Source: Symsagittifera roscoffensis
Lineage: Eukaryota; Xenacoelomorpha; Acoela; Convolutidae
Length of the DNA: 64,000 nucleotides
Assembly: GCF_963678635.1 (NCBI RefSeq)
Contig: NC_087069.1
Span: 124,001-188,000, forward strand
Direction: 5' to 3'
Shown here: positions 50,850-62,546 of the stretch, in pieces
Layout: each line of letters begins with the position of its first letter
Numbering within the stretch: the first letter of the stretch is position 1
Notes under the pieces: generated by a model
Databases searched by the model: none
What the model was told of the DNA's origin: nothing
The model's input: the letters and a program-made list of their open reading frames with translations, nothing else
Program-made: the position numbers and the translations under genes

Positions 50850-52130
50850 ATAAGATGTGTTCAGATACCACTGGTATACTGAAGCTAACTAAGCTAAGTT
50901 AGAAGAATAAAAGTAATTGTGTTGAATTAAAACTGACTGTTGTCTAAAGACAACAATAGTGACCCGAAGTCGACTGGACTTCGAAAAAGCACAACTGACT
51001 AGAAAATACTCTAGTAATTAGTTGCTAGAGGTCAAGCTTACTTTGTTGCCGACAATTAGGACTACCACGACGCGCTAGAATTTAACAATGGTTACTGTTG
51101 TGAAAGATGCAAAATTTACAGCAGTTTTTCTACCATTATAAAAGCAAAACGAAAAGTTATTTAAGAACTAAGGAAAGTAGATAAAAGCAATTCTCCGTGT
51201 CTCGAGCGTCAGGAAATTCGAAAAAAGATGTTCGTCATTCAAGTGATCTGAAGTCTTTTTTACATTTACCGAAACTGGACAACCGATAATCAGCTTGACT
51301 TATTTGAAGGTGGTATCCCATACACGATGAAACTAGTCTTGCGCGATCTGAATAACTGAAATTTCATTAACTGACGTTTGTTTTTTTCAGCTGGTTTTTT
51401 CTGTAGGTTGAACGATGCTAAGGATAAAACTTTCTTTGAGTTAGGCAAGCATTTGCAAGGTTTTGAAAGCCTGTTCCCGCATCAGAGTTTTGTTTTCAAG
51501 CATATTTGAGACAGGCAGGATCTTTTGTCTTAAAGTGTCTTTAAAAGTACGAGAGGGAACATCGTTTCTTCAAACGATTGGCTCATGTCAATTTTAACTT
51601 CAAAATTATTGCGTTCCTGATGATACATAAGCCTCAATTGAGTCAATTTGATGACTGGAAAGGCACAATTCATTTTGTCGATAAGGAATATGGTCCTGGA
51701 AAAAAATATGGTCCTGGAAAAAAAACTTTTCAATCACAGACTCGAGTAGGGATGTTGTAATTTCATGTAAAAGAGCTAAAGAGAATTAGGAGTTCAGTTT
51801 AGGGTTGCTGATGTATTCATTGTACCTTACAATGTCGATATCAATGAACCTGTCTTTCTGAAAATAGGTAGTAATTTCAAGTATAATAATGAACTCCATT
51901 TTGCTGGTAGTAAGCTTATTGGATCTGAGTATGATAGCTTATGACCACTTTATCCTTTGCAGTTTGGGTCTGATTTCAAAATAGTAAAGTTTTTCGATTG
52001 TTTGATTTTCACTGTTACTCTTTGGCAAATGTTTTGATACGACATGTAACAGCTTGCAGATTAATCTGTGAAATAAAATTACTTGTAATATTTTTGCAAG
52101 TTGCGCCTAAATTAACCGATACAAAGGCAG
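50850..52130. other. Spacer with possible LTR end
   Basis: On the minus strand CCAGTGGTATCTGAACAC lies just upstream of the gag start and may be the primer-binding region. On the plus strand AATAGTGACCCGAAGTC at 50,957-50,973 resembles a different element's LTR/primer-binding junction. Neither is proven. TATGGTCCTGGAAAAAAA is repeated in tandem at 51,688-51,723. Confidence 0.35.
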
Positions 52131-52148
52131 TAAAAGGCAAGCAGTATG

Positions 52149-52683
52149 CAAACAAAAACAACAAGACTGCTCTATCAGGGCGAAGCCCTGAAACTTCCGA
52201 CTGCTTTCCATGTCTATGGAGCATTAATAAATGAAAAATTTCAATGTAATAAAAAAAATCAAAGAATTTTTTTGAAAAAATTTGAGATTTTATGTAAAAA
52301 CATCCCCCACATGTCATATTAAGTACAAAGTGATAGATTTTGCGCCTATTAACAAATTTTTTAAGGCATATAAGCTTCCTTGAACCATTTTGGAACAATT
52401 TCTAAGACGGATTAAATCTTGCTTACGCGTTAATAGCGCGAAATTTATCGCGCGTTAATTGTCCCAAGTTGGCCAAAATGGCAATCTTTAAACCCTCATA
52501 ACTTTACGAACAATGATCACTGATGAAATATCTTTTCAAGCTCAAGCTCAGGACAACATTAGCTTTTGAATGCTTAAAAGAATTCCGTCAAAAACGGCTA
52601 GTTAAAAAGTCGAAAATTGTCTGAAGAAAAAAAACACACCCCGAGCACAAATATTCCGTTACTTTCGTATCGAAAGTCGGAAC
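52149..52683. repeat. ~535-bp tandem repeat, unit 1
   Basis: From ACAACAAGACTGC to TATCGAAAGTCGGA this unit is matched by the next. It has inverted ends (CTTCCGACTGC near the left, AAAGTCGGAACA at the right), a CG-rich core TCGCGCGTTAATTG in AT-rich DNA, and the hairpin CTTTCGTATCGAAAG. Confidence 0.75.
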
Positions 52684-53217
52684 AACAAGACTGCGCGTAT
52701 AAGGGCAAAGCCTTGAATGTTCCGACTGCCTTTTAAAGTTTAATGAGCAGTAATAATCTAAGAAATTAAATGTAATAAAATAAAATGGAATTCTTTTTCT
52801 AAAGTTTGAAATTTTTTATGAAAATCATCCCCCCACACGCCATATAAAGAACAAAAGGATAGATTTCGCTCCTTGTAACAAATCAATTAAGATCAATTAG
52901 CTTCTTTCAACCAATTTGGAACGATTTCAAAGACCGATTAAATCTCCGCTTACGCGTTAATAACGCGAATTATATCGCGCGTTAGTTGTCTCAAATTGGC
53001 CAAACTGGCAACCTTTAAACCCCCTTACTTTGCGAAAAATTATCACAGTTGAAACACATTCTCAAATTTGAGCTCAAGACAACAATACCTTTTGAATAAT
53101 TTTTTAAAAAATTCCGTCAAAAATGGCTAGTTGAAAAGTCGAAATTTGTCTGAAGAAAAAAAACCCACCCGAGCACAATTATCCCGTTACTTTCGTATCG
53201 AAAGTCGGAACAATGTG
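52684..53217. repeat. ~535-bp tandem repeat, unit 2
   Basis: The second unit is diverged by point changes and small indels. GTTCCGACT at ~52,717 and AGTCGGAAC at ~53,206 are inverted, so each unit may be a small non-autonomous DNA transposon. Confidence 0.75.
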
Positions 53218-53219
53218 CT

Positions 53220-53865
53220 GTATAAATGTTGGGAAACTATTGAAATATTGGAAAGCTTGTTTTTGATCGAATGAAGTGAAATGAGGATCCATTTAGAACA
53301 CCTACAAACTACGTTTTTCGGCAAATCGCTGTTCGTTCAAAAAAGTTTGAAAATCATTTATGAATTCATAGCTAATTTAATCAATAACCAACACAGGGTC
53401 AAGATGTAAACACTATCTTTCCGTCCGTTAATGCCAGTCAAATTAGAATAGGAAATGTATAAATGGATTTATGGTGCTGACTGTTTTTTGCCCAAATTAG
53501 TCTGTAATTCCCTTTAAATGTGTTGTCATATCTAGCATTAATTTTTTAATAATTTTTTGCACAGATCAAATGATGTTTTTTGTAAGCTATAGAGATACTC
53601 GCACGGCGGGCTGATTGTTCGATGAGTCACCTAACAGGTTACTATCGGAAGGCTTGCTGATAAAACACTTTAATGGAACAATGAATTTTGTCTGCGTTTT
53701 TTTGCATCATATACACGGTGGGTTGAATTCTTAAAATTAGTAAAAGCCTATGGGAAGCCCAAGACACAAAATCCTTAGTTTGTTTACCATCAGCCTGAAT
53801 CAAAGAGCCGCAGAAATTAGTTTATCTCTTTTTTCAACCATTTTTCGAAATTTTATAAAAAATGT
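53220..53865. other. Spacer, nothing recognised
   Basis: No supported gene or repeat. Satellite-like sequence (GGTATGGAATTGTATGATAAG, GTGCATGGAGGTCAAACTGG) begins at about 53,870. Confidence 0.4.
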
Positions 53866-54115
53866 TATGACAAGCATTTTTCCATACACCTCAGGTATGG
53901 AATTGTATGATAAGCCTTTTCGGTGCATGGAGGTCAAACTGGGTTCCTCAGATCTCCTCCGAGAACCTATTCAGCAAACGCGACATATTGGCTGCGCATG
54001 TATAGAATTAACCATCACAGGAACCGCCAAAAACTAAAACGGACATACACAGATCGGATTGTTATAAAGGTAGCGCCGCGCGGGATCTCTAAAACTGAAC
54101 GCAGATGTTCGACGG

Positions 54116-55550
54116 TGAGTTATGTATTATTTACTATACTCATAGAGTAATTTCAGATAAGGTACATCATCTGCTCGTCACGTTATCTTATTTTCGGCCG
54201 GATAGATTCGTGCAACTACTTAGTCACCAAACTTAATCTTACTCTTATATCTCCTAGTCTCAAAAGATCTAGTGTACACCGTTTTATGCGAGTTCATTCC
54301 AGATTGAGAACAACTGTATTCTAAGCTTAATTCAAATTGCTCTGGTGCTGAAATTACAAGTAGTTTCAGCACTTACAAATAAGTGGGTTGTAAGTTTGAT
54401 GGAGTATGATTGGTTAGTATTCAATATTTTATAGAGATATAATATCAGAATAAAATCCAATAATAAAATTTCAGCTTAGATCTGGTTCCACCCATTCGGG
54501 GTTCACAGACTTTGTTCTACTGTAGCGGAAGATGGATGATGGTATCTTTCTTTAAGAGTTGCGAGCATATTCTTTTTTCTGATTTGGAAGAATGATTGTT
54601 ATCACGGTCGTTTCGGGAGATCGTATCATGATTTCTGATCAGATGTGATGAGTATTGATTTGATTGATTAGAGAATAGCAATGCTCCAATCTCGTTCGGA
54701 TATGGCACTTAGTTCGACTTTGGATGAATTGCCTGGTGACTTGGATCTGTACGTATACTTGAACATCGAGATGGCCATTGTTCGGTTTCAATGGGTTTCC
54801 TTTGCTGCGATACCAAGTCGTACTTTGAATCCTTTGAGTGTAGTGACTGGAGGCAGCATGTTGGGTGTGTTTTGCCATTCCGTAGTTGGAGTGCGATTGG
54901 GTTGTCAAAATCCTTGCTGCTCATCTTTGGGCTGTATGTAATCTATATACTGCATTGTATTATTTACATATACAAATCTTTCTTAACCTTGTTTTTTAGC
55001 TATGGTCTTGTATTAGTTTTTATCGCAAAAGCGTTATTAATTAGTTCGGTTAAGTTTAAGAGCTACTCAAACTTGAGTAACTCTCGTCAAAAATAGTGTC
55101 GTGGTTGTCACAAAGCGTGGATGTAGCACGATGGGTGAGGCCGGCTATAGACCATACTCAGGACGTCCTCTCTGGTGGGTTAGGCCAGGAGTGGAGTATA
55201 AAGTCGTGCTCTAATTTTTGGAGGGTCCTTTTTGTGTTCAGCTTTTCGTGCCTTTTTTATTACTTGGTTTTTTTTTTATTGGTTGTGTCATTTTCTTAAA
55301 AATTCAAATAGTTTGTTTTGGGTTTGTCTTTCGACTTTTTTGTGCTTTATTCTTTTGTGTTCGGACTTTAAAGTAGTCTTCAGAAGAATAATTTATCCAG
55401 TTCTAAGCTAGTGTTAATTCGGTTTGGGTACCGTGGTTTTTCTTTTCTTAGTCATGCTTTTAGGTTGTGGTTTGTGGTATTTTGTAAGCTCGCGTTGGTT
55501 AGCTTGGATTATTGTATAGGTCCTTTAAAGGAAAACCAACCGGGTTAAAA
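54116..55550. repeat. Dispersed repeat R1, copy 2 (candidate 3' LTR of the minus-strand Gypsy)
   Basis: Related to 14,093-15,094 with extra interior sequence (about 54,850-55,325). It sits downstream, in the minus-strand sense, of the Gypsy element at 56-64 kb, as a 3' LTR would. I could not find a clean polypurine tract next to it, so the link is inferred. Confidence 0.55.
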
Positions 55551-56205
55551 CTTAAATTCTTTGTTTTAAACAATTCTTCGTGGGCGAGCTAAGCGATTGT
55601 GGATAGGATTGTGGGCGGGTGAATATTTAAAGCTATAAAGAAGCGTCTTTGAAAAAGCTAGTACTCCTTTACTTTTATAGGCAAGTTTTATTAATTTACT
55701 ACATTGAAATTATTAAATTTACGGCTTTATTTGATGGGTTGAAATTATAATTTTTTTTTTCATATTAAAAATATTTACTGCATATATGAGAAAAATTTAT
55801 ATATCAATTTTTTGCTGTTTTGGGGTTAAATTTCACGGCTTCAGTTATTGTAATTGGTTATTAGAAACTTATGATCCTAGAAAAAAGGCTTCTGTTTTTC
55901 TTTTTTTTGTAGATGATTGATGATCGTGCCTGTGAAGACTAGAGAAAAAGATAAAAAATTTATGAGGAATGGTTTGTGGTTGTTCTATTTGTTAGTATAA
56001 TTTATTGAATTCATTTTACCTTATTCGTCTGTGGAGAACCCGTAGAAAAACGTCGTGGATGATTTCTGATCATGATAGTAATTTAGCTATCAAACAAATG
56101 ATGTATTAAGTTTGAAGAAGTGACCAAAGCAAGTCGAGTGCTTTAATGATTTTGTGCTCTTCAGTACTAGGTGAGAGTTCATAAGGTGTATTTTGGATGA
56201 GGTAA
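55551..56205. other. Spacer downstream of the minus-strand element
   Basis: Contains a pyrimidine run at 55,889-55,910 (CTTCTGTTTTTCTTTTTTTT), a purine tract on the minus strand that might be the polypurine primer. No coding is supported. Confidence 0.35.
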
Positions 56206-56210
56206 TAAAG

Positions 56211-56757
56211 TTAATGGTTATATCTGGTGTTATGGATGAATTCCAGGATCGGGATGTCAATGGGCTGTGGGAATTCGTGTGGGACGATTAGTGGGCGGGA
56301 TTCGTCTTTGTTGAAGGTTTTGGTCAGGGGACAGAATATATACATCTGGGTGATGGGACCATAGTTGCGGAGGATGCCTTGTAGGTCAGTATCTTCAATA
56401 CAATAAGTGAAGTTAAGAAAGAATGGTGAGGGGTATTTGGAGTTAATGTATTGATTTCTGTGGTGACTTTGTCGTGCTGTTGTATTATGAGTGTTATAAT
56501 GCTCATTGAAATTAAAGTAAGTATACGTGTGTGTCTGTTTATTTCGTAACATGATGTCGTGTGAACAGTGCAAATTTGGCTGTGAGGAATTGAAAAGTTA
56601 ATGAGATGTTGTTAAATTTGTTAAAAAATGAATCATAGGCTTGAATACCACGAAAAGCTGCTGAAATGACGTGGTCGTATTTTTTATCTGAAGTATTGAG
56701 GATGAAAACGTATGGTGTTTTAATGAAAAATTTTTCTGATAAATGTGGTTTAGCCAA
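56211..56757 (-). pseudogene. Terminal frames of the minus-strand element, broken
   Basis: Two overlapping minus-strand stretches (56,757-56,539; 56,573-56,211) read like one protein in two frames: YVFILNTSDKKYDHVISAAF, then YCIEDTDLQGILRNYGPITQ, and ending PQPIDIPILEFIHNT. Unknown function. Placed 3' of the Ser/Pro-rich frame. Confidence 0.4.
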
Positions 56758-57210
56758 TTTATCGTCGTTCAGAAAGATGTCTTCGTTTGTCTTATGATGT
56801 GATGGTCGTAGTGATCGATAAAATAATCGTTAGTTTTGGGTGCGGTGAATCTGATAAGTGACTGTTTATATCCTGTTTGTGTAATTTGTTATGGAGTGAG
56901 TGCTGTTGTTAAAAGGTAGACCTGATTACTGCATTGTTCGTTATCGTATGGGGTGTTATATAATGGTTATGATAGTGGATTAGCGAATTGATAAATTGAT
57001 ATCCATGAAAGGGGATAGTTCGTGCTCATTAACTTAATTAGGGTTTTCGTCATTAGGGTCTGATTAAAGGAAGATGTATTGGGGGGAAAAGGGTAGACAT
57101 ATTTGGAGAAATTCTTTGGTATTAATGTGGAGTGGTTGATTAACAAGTTTTGTGGCTGTTCCTGGGTGAGAAGGAAAAGTATTATTGGAGAATTTTCTTC
57201 TTAAGATTGC

Positions 57211-57786
57211 TTAGGCTCGGATTGTACTAGATGAGTATGGATTTGACGAGGAAGTTGGGTCTTGCGAAAGGGTGTAATCTGAAGAGGGAGTTGGGGTTGA
57301 TGGGTTTGATGATATTATGGATTGTGAGAGTTGGTGAATGGTTGGTGTCTGAGGGTGCTGTAATTGTTGCTGAAGTGTGATGATATTGTCAAGTTCATGA
57401 GATATTTGTTTATTTACAGAGAAGTTGTTGTCTGAAGGTTCACTGGTCAAGGGGGAATATGTGGGTGTTACATTTGCAATAGAAGAGGGAATGTAAGGAG
57501 GTTCAAATCTTATTTGGGAGAAGAGAGGTTGAAAAAGAGGTTGGGAACATGTAGATGGGCTGGGCGCGGAGTTGTCAAATTCGTCAGGGGTCTCGAGATC
57601 TGAGTTCTTCAATTGGGAAATAGTATTATATACAGTGGCATTTGAATTAGTATCTGAATCCACGCCGGATGAAGTGTTATCATAAAGTGATTCAGGTGGG
57701 GGGGAAAGTGGTATGACGGGGATGTTGCTTTGGAGGTTGGCTGGGTAGAAAATTGAGCGATGGAGTGATTCAACTTGGCGGCTCAT
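57211..57786 (-). CDS. Ser/Pro-rich 191-codon frame of the minus-strand element
   Basis: A true ATG at 57,786 (MSRQVESLHRSIF) opens an uninterrupted minus-strand frame to a stop at 57,213-57,211. The protein is rich in Ser, Pro, Thr, Asn and Gln (PVIPLSPPPESLYDN; TLQQQLQHPQTPTIHQLSQS), with no signal peptide or membrane segment, so it is probably disordered. It lies 3' of the envelope-like region and is intact where its neighbours are broken. No family recognised. Confidence 0.5.
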   Translation of the reverse strand: MSRQVESLHRSIFYPANLQSNIPVIPLSPPPESLYDNTSSGVDSDTNSNATVYNTISQLKNSDLETPDEFDNSAPSPSTCSQPLFQPLFSQIRFEPPYIPSSIANVTPTYSPLTSEPSDNNFSVNKQISHELDNIITLQQQLQHPQTPTIHQLSQSIISSNPSTPTPSSDYTLSQDPTSSSNPYSSSTIRA

Positions 57787-58129
57787 CGTCAGCTAAAAAG
57801 ATGGTTGTTCTGAGAACGAAAGTTAGTGGTATGTGGTTGTTATATAAGTTGCTCGCATGTGTCTTCTATAATAGATTGTTGGCTTATTATGTGTTGAATT
57901 GGGCTTTGTGGGTAATTAGGTCTTGAAGATTTGAGATCTGTCAGGGCTATGTTTCTGAAATTTCGTGGTACTAATTATAAAGGATGGTTAGATGGTTATG
58001 GTTTAGGTATGTGTGGTGCCGTAGTCGTTGGATTTGTATTGTTTTGTGAATTGACTTATGTGTTGTTAATAATTTGGTCTTGCATTCTTTTATTTGAGCG
58101 TCTTAAAATATTTTATTTTTGGATGTAGA

Positions 58130-60380
58130 GAATAATCCGAAAAATCCTGCAAAAAGTATGCGTGCTTCGCTTGCTTATTTGTTTACTTGTGTGTGTATTG
58201 CCCATGTATTGTAGATTCTTTTTAGTAGAGAGAAAAGAAATCCAAGAAAGTTAAACATTGCGTTTAATATAGTCAATCTTTCTAAGATGTAGTAGGGCAA
58301 TCCTAGAAAGGCAACAAATTCGTTTTTCAAATTTACGAAACTAAAATTTTTTTTGGTGTTATATCTTGTGGTCTGTACTTTTAGCCGTGTAAGTAAATGT
58401 AATCTTTTATATCTTTAAAATATCCGCTATAGTCTTGTGCGTAGATGTCTGAAAAGCCAGCTGTTTCTGCAAGTTATGATTTATCGATTGTCGTTGTATT
58501 GTGTCCATTTTTGTGAGTACTTCTTGAAATTGTTGTGTATGTATGTGGTGTTGAGTGTCGGATATAGTGTATATGCCGATCGATTGTAAATCGATATTTT
58601 GATTGCGGGCAATAGCTCTAATGCTTTTTGGTGAAAACTTTTTTAATGGTTGCATAAGTGTAGGGCATGGTGTGAAAAGGTAGTATTTATCTTCGTCAGG
58701 ATTCAATTGTACTTTATTGTGGCTGTTTTCTGATCCACATGGGACTGCTGTATCCCAAAAACAAGTTTTTCGGGAAAAAGTATTGACAAAAAAAAAATTT
58801 TTGTTATAGAATATTGAGATTCTTTTATAGCAACTTTTATCTTCAAAAACATCTAGGGGTGAAAATTTTTTGGTACAAGTGTATAACCATAGTATGTTTC
58901 CCTCGTAGTCATTAAAATTTGATCTGTTAGCTGATAAGATCCTGCATTTATGGAGTTTGAGTACTGCTAGTGCAAGTGATTGTAGAATTTGTGTTCTTTC
59001 AAGTTCGCATATTTGATGTAAGGTTTCAAGTTCTATTAAAGTTATTTCTTGAAAAATTCTACTTTTTCTATAAGATAGTTTTATGTCTAGGTGTATGCTA
59101 TAGTGATTTGCACCAAATTAGGTATTGTTCAAAAGTGATAGTTCATGTAAACGTGTACTGTCTTTGTCTTGTGGATTTATTTTTCCATTAATGTTTCTTG
59201 TATTTTTTGAGTGGTTTACTGGGATGTATGAATTTTCGTCGCAGGTTGAGTGAAGTGTTGCCTGGAGATGTATGATTAGTTTTCCGGTATTCATGTCGAA
59301 ACCTTGTTCGTATTCGACAAGAACTTCTGAATATTGCGTTTTATAAAATGGCTTGTTGTATTTACATGCAAGTTCATTTCTATTATGCACGTGTCAATTT
59401 TGTTTTCTATATTATGAATGCTTCTAAATTCATAATAAATCTGTCTGTTTTCATCAGGGTTTACGTTCTAATAAAAGAACTGACTCAAAAAAATATTTTT
59501 GGTAAAATTTTATCATTATAGCCTGTATTTTTGCTAATTGAAATGTGGTACATGTGTCTTTAGGAAAGCAAACAATTGTTGCTTTTGTTCGTGTAGTGGG
59601 ATCGCAGTATCCTTGGTCATTTTTGCAAGGGAGTCCAATTCCTTGATAAATTATGGTGTCATCTTTTAAATTTTGTGTTAATTGTACTTTTTCAATTTGT
59701 ATTTTCCAATCAAAAACATTATTTCTTGGTATATTTTATTTTTAGTGTCTGCTTCACAATTTGAGGGATTGTTTATTTCAATGTGCGGTATCCAATTTTT
59801 ATCATGGGGATCGTAAAAAAACATTCCATGTGCGCCGTGTATGGGATTTTGTCGTCTAGTTTTATCTGACCTTGGTAACTTTGAAGTTCGGGTTGATGTG
59901 CAGAGTCTGGAAAAACTTGAAAGTGTACCATTTTTCTGTTTGTGCCTTTGTTTGATGTAATTTGCAATCATTTAAGTTCAGTTTTACAATCGTCACGGCT
60001 GAGATGTAAAAGTTTTTCGATTTCACTTTGGGAGAAAGGTTCATGATCTAGTCTATTTTTATTTCCGTTTGAGACATGAGAACAATGTACTTTCTTTTCG
60101 GAAAAGGTCGCTGTGAATTTATATCCTGTGTTGTAGCTCAAGCTTTTTAGTAAAATGTACCAATTATGTTTGATGTTTCTATAGATTGTGGTTCGAATTC
60201 GCATTGAGTGACTTGATTTATTGCATAATTATGTAATGTTTCTTGTTCATTTTCTTCACAGTCATAGTGTGTGACTAGTAAATCCTGGGATCCTGTTCGG
60301 GTGGAAGGATTGTTATGATCGCGTTCTGAGAAATTGAGAAAGAGAAGGGTCTGGAAATTTAGTATTTTTAGAAGATACAA
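58130..60380 (-). pseudogene. Envelope-like region of the minus-strand Gypsy element, multiply broken
   Basis: Successive minus-strand stretches (60,380-60,147; 60,204-59,968; 59,971-59,678; 59,390-59,118; 58,706-58,407) join in order with frameshifts. They contain many Cys-bearing ectodomain-like phrases (THYDCEENEQ, CEFEPQSIE). The last stretch has PCPTLMQPLKKFSPKSI and a helical QQFQEVLTKMDTIQRQS region, as in the stalk of fusion-type glycoproteins. Position after integrase supports an env-like gene. I see no single intact frame, and the membrane anchor is not readable. This is an old, inactive copy. Confidence 0.5.
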
Positions 60381-60414
60381 TTGTATGATAGTCCTCAGTA
60401 TGGATTATAAAAAG

Positions 60415-60768
60415 TTATTTATCCATTATCTTTTTTGTGTATCTATCGTATTTGTAGATTATTTCTGTGGTTATAAATGAGGGAGGTAAAAATTGAGCTG
60501 TTATTTTTAGGAGGGCTAGGGGTAAGGGATGGTGAATTATAATTTTTAGTCTTACTGTGATTCCAAATTTTAGTGTCAGATTATCCTGTGTAAGTATTTT
60601 TATGTTATGTTTTTGTATATCTTTGTAGATTTCTTGTCGGTATTGTAATTTGTTTAGTGCCCAGTTGTGTAATCTGTTATTTTTGTGATGTTGACGTAAT
60701 AAAGATTGGTGTGCTACGAATGTATTGCAGTCCAATTTTAGGCGTTTGTTTTGGTTGAAGTTTCTCAA
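60415..60768 (-). pseudogene. Minus-strand 117-codon stretch between integrase and env-like region
   Basis: A continuous stretch (NFNQNKRLKLDCNTFVAHQS, LHNWALNKLQYRQEIYKDIQ) ends at a stop at 60,417-60,415. It is in the element's sense and may be the upstream part of the env-like protein or a separate frame. Unknown. Confidence 0.35.
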
Positions 60769-60779
60769 TATCTAGCGTC

Positions 60780-61610
60780 GAGATTTGTAGGAAAACTTGG
60801 AGGAAATGGTGTTTGAGAGATTTGAGTTAAGGAAAGGGTTGAGGGGAGTTAGAGTGTTTCTGGTAGTGACAAACTTGTGTCAGATGAAACGCCTAATGGA
60901 TCGTTCACTAAATTTGGTTCACTTTTAGTAAAAGCTTGTGTCATCCAATATGGGAGTTGTTCTGTAGTAGCTGGGGGATTAAAAGGATTTTCTCGAACTT
61001 GTTCAGATGTAGGGGTTGAACCTAAAAAACCCGATGGGATGTTTGATGTGTTTTGTTGTGATGCGGTCTGGGGATTACTTTGAATTGTACTACTGGAGAG
61101 ATCTATAGGGTTTGCTATTGGTGAATGAGGTATGTTGAATTGAACTCTGGGTGTTTGCAGATTTCTATTTTGTCTTATATGTATAATTTGTCTATTTAAT
61201 TCGAGCGTGTTTTGACTTTGAGTTTGGTGTCTTGCTCTATTAAGGTCTTTTTGGAGAGGGAATATATATTATAAACTGGTTCATATTGCGGTTCGCTTAG
61301 AGGTGCTGGGCGAATTACTGGTTCTAATGGTTCGGAAAATCGTGCGTGCCTTTCCTCGAATGTATATGGATTTTCTTGATAAGAGATGCGTGTTGATTAT
61401 TGGGGTTATTTGTTTGATTTTGTTGCTGTTGATGGAGGTTCTTGGGACGCTGTTGGTGGGGACTGGTGTGGTAGTTGTTGATTAGCAATTTTGGAAAAAC
61501 TTTAAAAATTATTAGAAATCTTATGTTTTTTGTAATATTCTTCGATGAAAAGGAAAAAAAATCATTGCTAATGCGAAGGTTATGATAGCCTTTTTCGTAC
61601 TTTTCCAAAT
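60780..61610 (-). pseudogene. Pro/Gln/Ser-rich fragments of the minus-strand element
   Basis: Minus-strand pieces at ~61,608-61,324 (Gln/Asn-rich: QQRPKNLHQQQQNQTNNPNN) and ~61,085-60,855 (GFLGSTPTSEQVRENPFNPP) are low-complexity and lack a clean frame. They lie between integrase and env-like sequence. Confidence 0.35.
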
Positions 61611-62545
61611 TGTCATTATGAGGGATGTCAGAAAAGTGAGAAATATGATAAAAAGAAGAAAAACATCTGTTCTATTGAATAGATGTTGGAACATTTAGAT
61701 AGTTATTGAAATATCGTACCTGAGGAGATGGTCAAGGATTTTTGAAAAACGTTTTTGGTAGGTTTGGGCTAGAGAATAAAAAATGATGAAAAATTTGCAA
61801 AATTATCAGGAGGGGCTGAATATTTCCAGGGTATCGGCTATTAGGATTATACAAAGTTTGAAAAAAATGAAATGATTGAAAAAACGTTCGAAAGTACATC
61901 TTGAATATGGCTGACTGTTTGTGAAAGAAGCACTTGAAGAAATGATTTATTCCGTCGAATTATTATTTTTTGAGGCTAAATTTGAGTGTGGTTGGTGTAT
62001 TTTTTTGTTATTTTGACAAGTGGGTTGGGTTTCGGCAACTTTTGTTGAAGGAAAATTTTGAGGGCTCGCAAGACTCTTCCTAGTTTTGTTCTTTTTTATT
62101 GGATGATTGGGGGTTTCTAAGAGCTAGTTGTATTTTAGGCTGAAAGATCATGACCATTTTGTTCTTTAGGCTAATTTAATATTTTTGATTGAGGGGTTTT
62201 TGAGGTCTAAGTTGGGACAATGTTGTTCATCTTTGTTCTACTTGATAGGGAAAAGATGTAATAGTAAGACTTTGTCAGGTGTCAATTTGTAGCGGTTTGC
62301 TTATTTCTGACCTAGAGGTCTATTGGTTATAGTTGGAGATACGCTTGAAAGTGAATGTTTGTCGGCTAAAAAAGTGGTGTCAAAAATAAGTTGATGATTC
62401 GTAAAGGTTCTTATTGACTGAATTTGAACTAGTTTGTCAAGTACTTTTCAGCATGATTTTTGAGAAAATGCACGGGTGTTTAAAAGATTATTCAAGAGGT
62501 AAAAAGGTTAATTAATTTTAAAGTGGTTTCAGAAATTCAACGTTC
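61611..62545. other. Spacer within the minus-strand element
   Basis: AT-rich and G/T-biased on the plus strand. No supported frame. Confidence 0.4.
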
Positions 62546-62546
62546 A

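Noticed and set aside
57931-58128. Plus-strand hydrophobic 65-codon frame
   Set aside because: It is antisense to the minus-strand element; hydrophobicity comes from T-rich DNA.
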